Source: JBFJWU01 sp041623475 [NCBI: bacterium] (GTDB lineage Bacteria; J088). Taken from it: a stretch of 6,853 nucleotides of DNA. The position numbers were made by a program, and so were the translations under genes. Location of the stretch: positions 1 to 6,853 of the forward strand of contig JBFJWU010000188.1 in the NCBI GenBank assembly GCA_041623475.1, read 5' to 3'. Under the pieces are notes generated by a model. The model searched no databases. It was not told the DNA's origin and worked only from the letters and a program-made list of their open reading frames with translations. Of this stretch, positions 5,571-6,853 are shown piece by piece. The stretch's first letter is position 1. Every line of letters starts with the position of its first letter.

Positions 5571-6853
5571 TCAGGATTTCTCTTGCATGCGTTTGCCCAT
5601 GACCAGCGCCGGCAGAAAGATCAGGTCCGTTGCCAGCGCTGCCACCAGCACAATAGCGGTCAGGATGCCAAAGAACATGTTGGGCTGGAACGTCGCGAAC
5701 ATGAATGTACCGAACGCCGTCACCAGGATCAGGGTCGTCACAATCAGGGCCGGACTGGTGTGGGCCAGGACCTCTTCGACCGCCTCGGCCGGGGCCAGGC
5801 CCTGCTGGGTCAACCGGTAATAATTGGTCAGGAAATGAATCGTGTCGTCGACCGCAATACCCAGGCAGACCGCATAGACCATGACGGTGCCGACATCCAG
5901 CGGCTTGCCCATCAGTACCAGCACAGCGCCACCAACAACCAGCGGGATCGCATTGGGGATGAGCGCCAGCAATCCCAGTTTGAGCGACCGGAAATAAATA
6001 ACCAGCAGCAGACTGATCAACGCGATCGCCAATGTAATCGACCGCAGGAACGAACGAACAACATAGCCGTTCATGCTTTGCCACAACATGGTTTTGCCCG
6101 TTGCTACCGCATCCAGCCCCAGGCTTTCGGCCTTGTCGACAAACTCCTGGGCCAGGCGAACGGTCGTCGCCGAATCCGTGATCGTCCACAGGGTTGTCAC
6201 CCGCAGCGCATCGTTTTTCAGCGTTATCCGGTCGTTGATATCCATGCCCTGGGGCAGGCTCATTGTGTACAGGAACAGCATCTGCCCGACCAGGTCCTTG
6301 CTGTCCGGAATCGTATAGTAGGCCTGGTCATCCCCGTTCAGGGACCGGTGCGTCTGCTTGAGGATGTCGACAATTGACAGCGTTCGCGTCACGCCAGGCA
6401 CCTCATCCATCCATTTCTGAAGTTCTTCGACCTTGCGCAGGATCTCCGGGTCCTTGGCGCTTTCGGGTCCACCAGTGCTGATGGCCAGTTCGATGCCACG
6501 GGTGCCACCGACATTGTCCTGGATAAAGTCGTTGGCGGACCGCAGCCAGAACCCCTCGGCAAAATACTTGTACGGGTCGGCATTGACCGTCGTCCGGCTG
6601 GCCACGAATGCCGCGCCAATCGCCAGGGCGACAAATCCGACGATGATCGCGATTCGACCGGACGCGATCCTGGCCGTAACCGATGCCGCAGCACGTTCCG
6701 ACAAATCGGCCTGGGATTCTGTCAGGTCGGCACCGTCGCATTGGAGCGGTTTCGATCCGCCTTCGAGCTCGAGGAGCAGCATCTGCTGGTTCATTGCCTC
6801 CTCGGCGGGGGTATTCCAGGAATGATGGCACTGCGGCAGGATCCGGGAGGCGA
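5571..6853 (-). CDS. MMPL/RND-family exporter, C-terminal half (5' end outside window)
   Basis: This is the second half of an RND-superfamily exporter of the MMPL type. The frame stays open without a stop from 6794 to the window edge, so the ATG at 6794 is probably internal. Counting from that Met, a cytoplasmic linker (to about 47) is followed by a membrane helix (48-65), a large periplasmic domain (about 66-250) and five helices near 252-268, 273-296, 300-323, 347-368 and 374-398. 'GIAVDDTIHF' (312-321) in the third of these five holds the acidic residues typical of the proton relay in this superfamily. 'YYTIPDSKDLVGQMLFLY' type sequence (159-176) is a common feature of the second periplasmic domain of predicted RND exporters. 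A full protein would have twelve helices and about 750-850 residues, the first six lying outside the window. Substrate unknown; lipids or other hydrophobic molecules are usual for the family. It heads the operon with msrA directly behind it. Confidence 0.85.
   Translation of the reverse strand, partial: ASRILPQCHHSWNTPAEEAMNQQMLLLELEGGSKPLQCDGADLTESQADLSERAAASVTARIASGRIAIIVGFVALAIGAAFVASRTTVNADPYKYFAEGFWLRSANDFIQDNVGGTRGIELAISTGGPESAKDPEILRKVEELQKWMDEVPGVTRTLSIVDILKQTHRSLNGDDQAYYTIPDSKDLVGQMLFLYTMSLPQGMDINDRITLKNDALRVTTLWTITDSATTVRLAQEFVDKAESLGLDAVATGKTMLWQSMNGYVVRSFLRSITLAIALISLLLVIYFRSLKLGLLALIPNAIPLVVGGAVLVLMGKPLDVGTVMVYAVCLGIAVDDTIHFLTNYYRLTQQGLAPAEAVEEVLAHTSPALIVTTLILVTAFGTFMFATFQPNMFFGILTAIVLVAALATDLIFLPALVMGKRMQEKS

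Noticed and set aside
5314-6189. Long - strand open frame (291 codons) overlapping msrA and the exporter
   Set aside because: It runs in another frame across two strongly supported genes; its Gly/Arg/Pro-rich composition is typical of an out-of-frame reading.
5583-6377. Long + strand open frame (264 codons) opposite the exporter
   Set aside because: Antisense to transmembrane coding sequence, with Gln/Arg/His-rich low-information composition and no family motif.
6795-6853. Exporter gene starting at the ATG at 6794
   Set aside because: The frame continues open to the window edge, no convincing ribosome binding site precedes 6794, and the protein from there would be only the second half of a two-repeat transporter. 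A genuine half-size protein cannot be fully excluded without upstream sequence.

Overview
The window is a dense, GC-rich bacterial stretch with intergenic gaps that are mostly under 50 bases. Gene content suggests a Gram-negative proteobacterium, perhaps an environmental gammaproteobacterium. The pointers are an exported FecR-type periplasmic protein, a long-form MsrA close to the E. coli type, an MMPL/RND exporter and a bacterial S10 carboxypeptidase. The steroid-dehydrogenase-like flavoprotein and the deazaflavin (F420)-type reductase are a less usual pairing for that group. The taxonomic placement is inference.

Layout. (1) Bases 1-228, + strand: the C-terminal end of a serine carboxypeptidase (S10), cut by the window edge. 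(2) Bases 278-1972, - strand: a fumarate-reductase/3-ketosteroid-dehydrogenase-fold flavoprotein, best matched to the delta4-(5alpha)-3-ketosteroid dehydrogenase branch. (3) Bases 1973-2159: a divergent control region. It holds an 18-bp perfect palindrome over the likely -10 of the flavoprotein gene, a strong 8-bp hairpin in that gene's leader, and an extended -10 promoter facing right. (4) Bases 2160-3782, + strand: a Rieske [2Fe-2S] domain fused to the FMN/[3Fe-4S] synthase domain of glutamate synthase, with no glutaminase domain. (5) Bases 3808-4443, + strand: an exported FecR-domain protein, probably in the same transcript. (6) Bases 4462-6853, - strand: a tightly packed operon read right to left, with an MMPL/RND exporter (5' end outside the window), msrA, and a deazaflavin-dependent nitroreductase-family protein, joined by an abutting stop/start and a 4-base ATGA overlap.

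How the parts may work together. The divergent pair, a steroid-type flavin dehydrogenase and a Rieske/FMN/[3Fe-4S] protein, is the most interesting unit. Both are redox proteins and they share one control region, so they may be co-regulated for oxidation of a steroid-like or other alicyclic substrate, but no substrate can be read from the sequence. The leftward operon combines export with methionine-sulfoxide repair and a low-potential reductase, which fits an envelope or oxidative stress role. I saw no tRNA, rRNA, CRISPR array, insertion sequence or phage gene. Apart from the two edge-cut genes, every gene looks intact.
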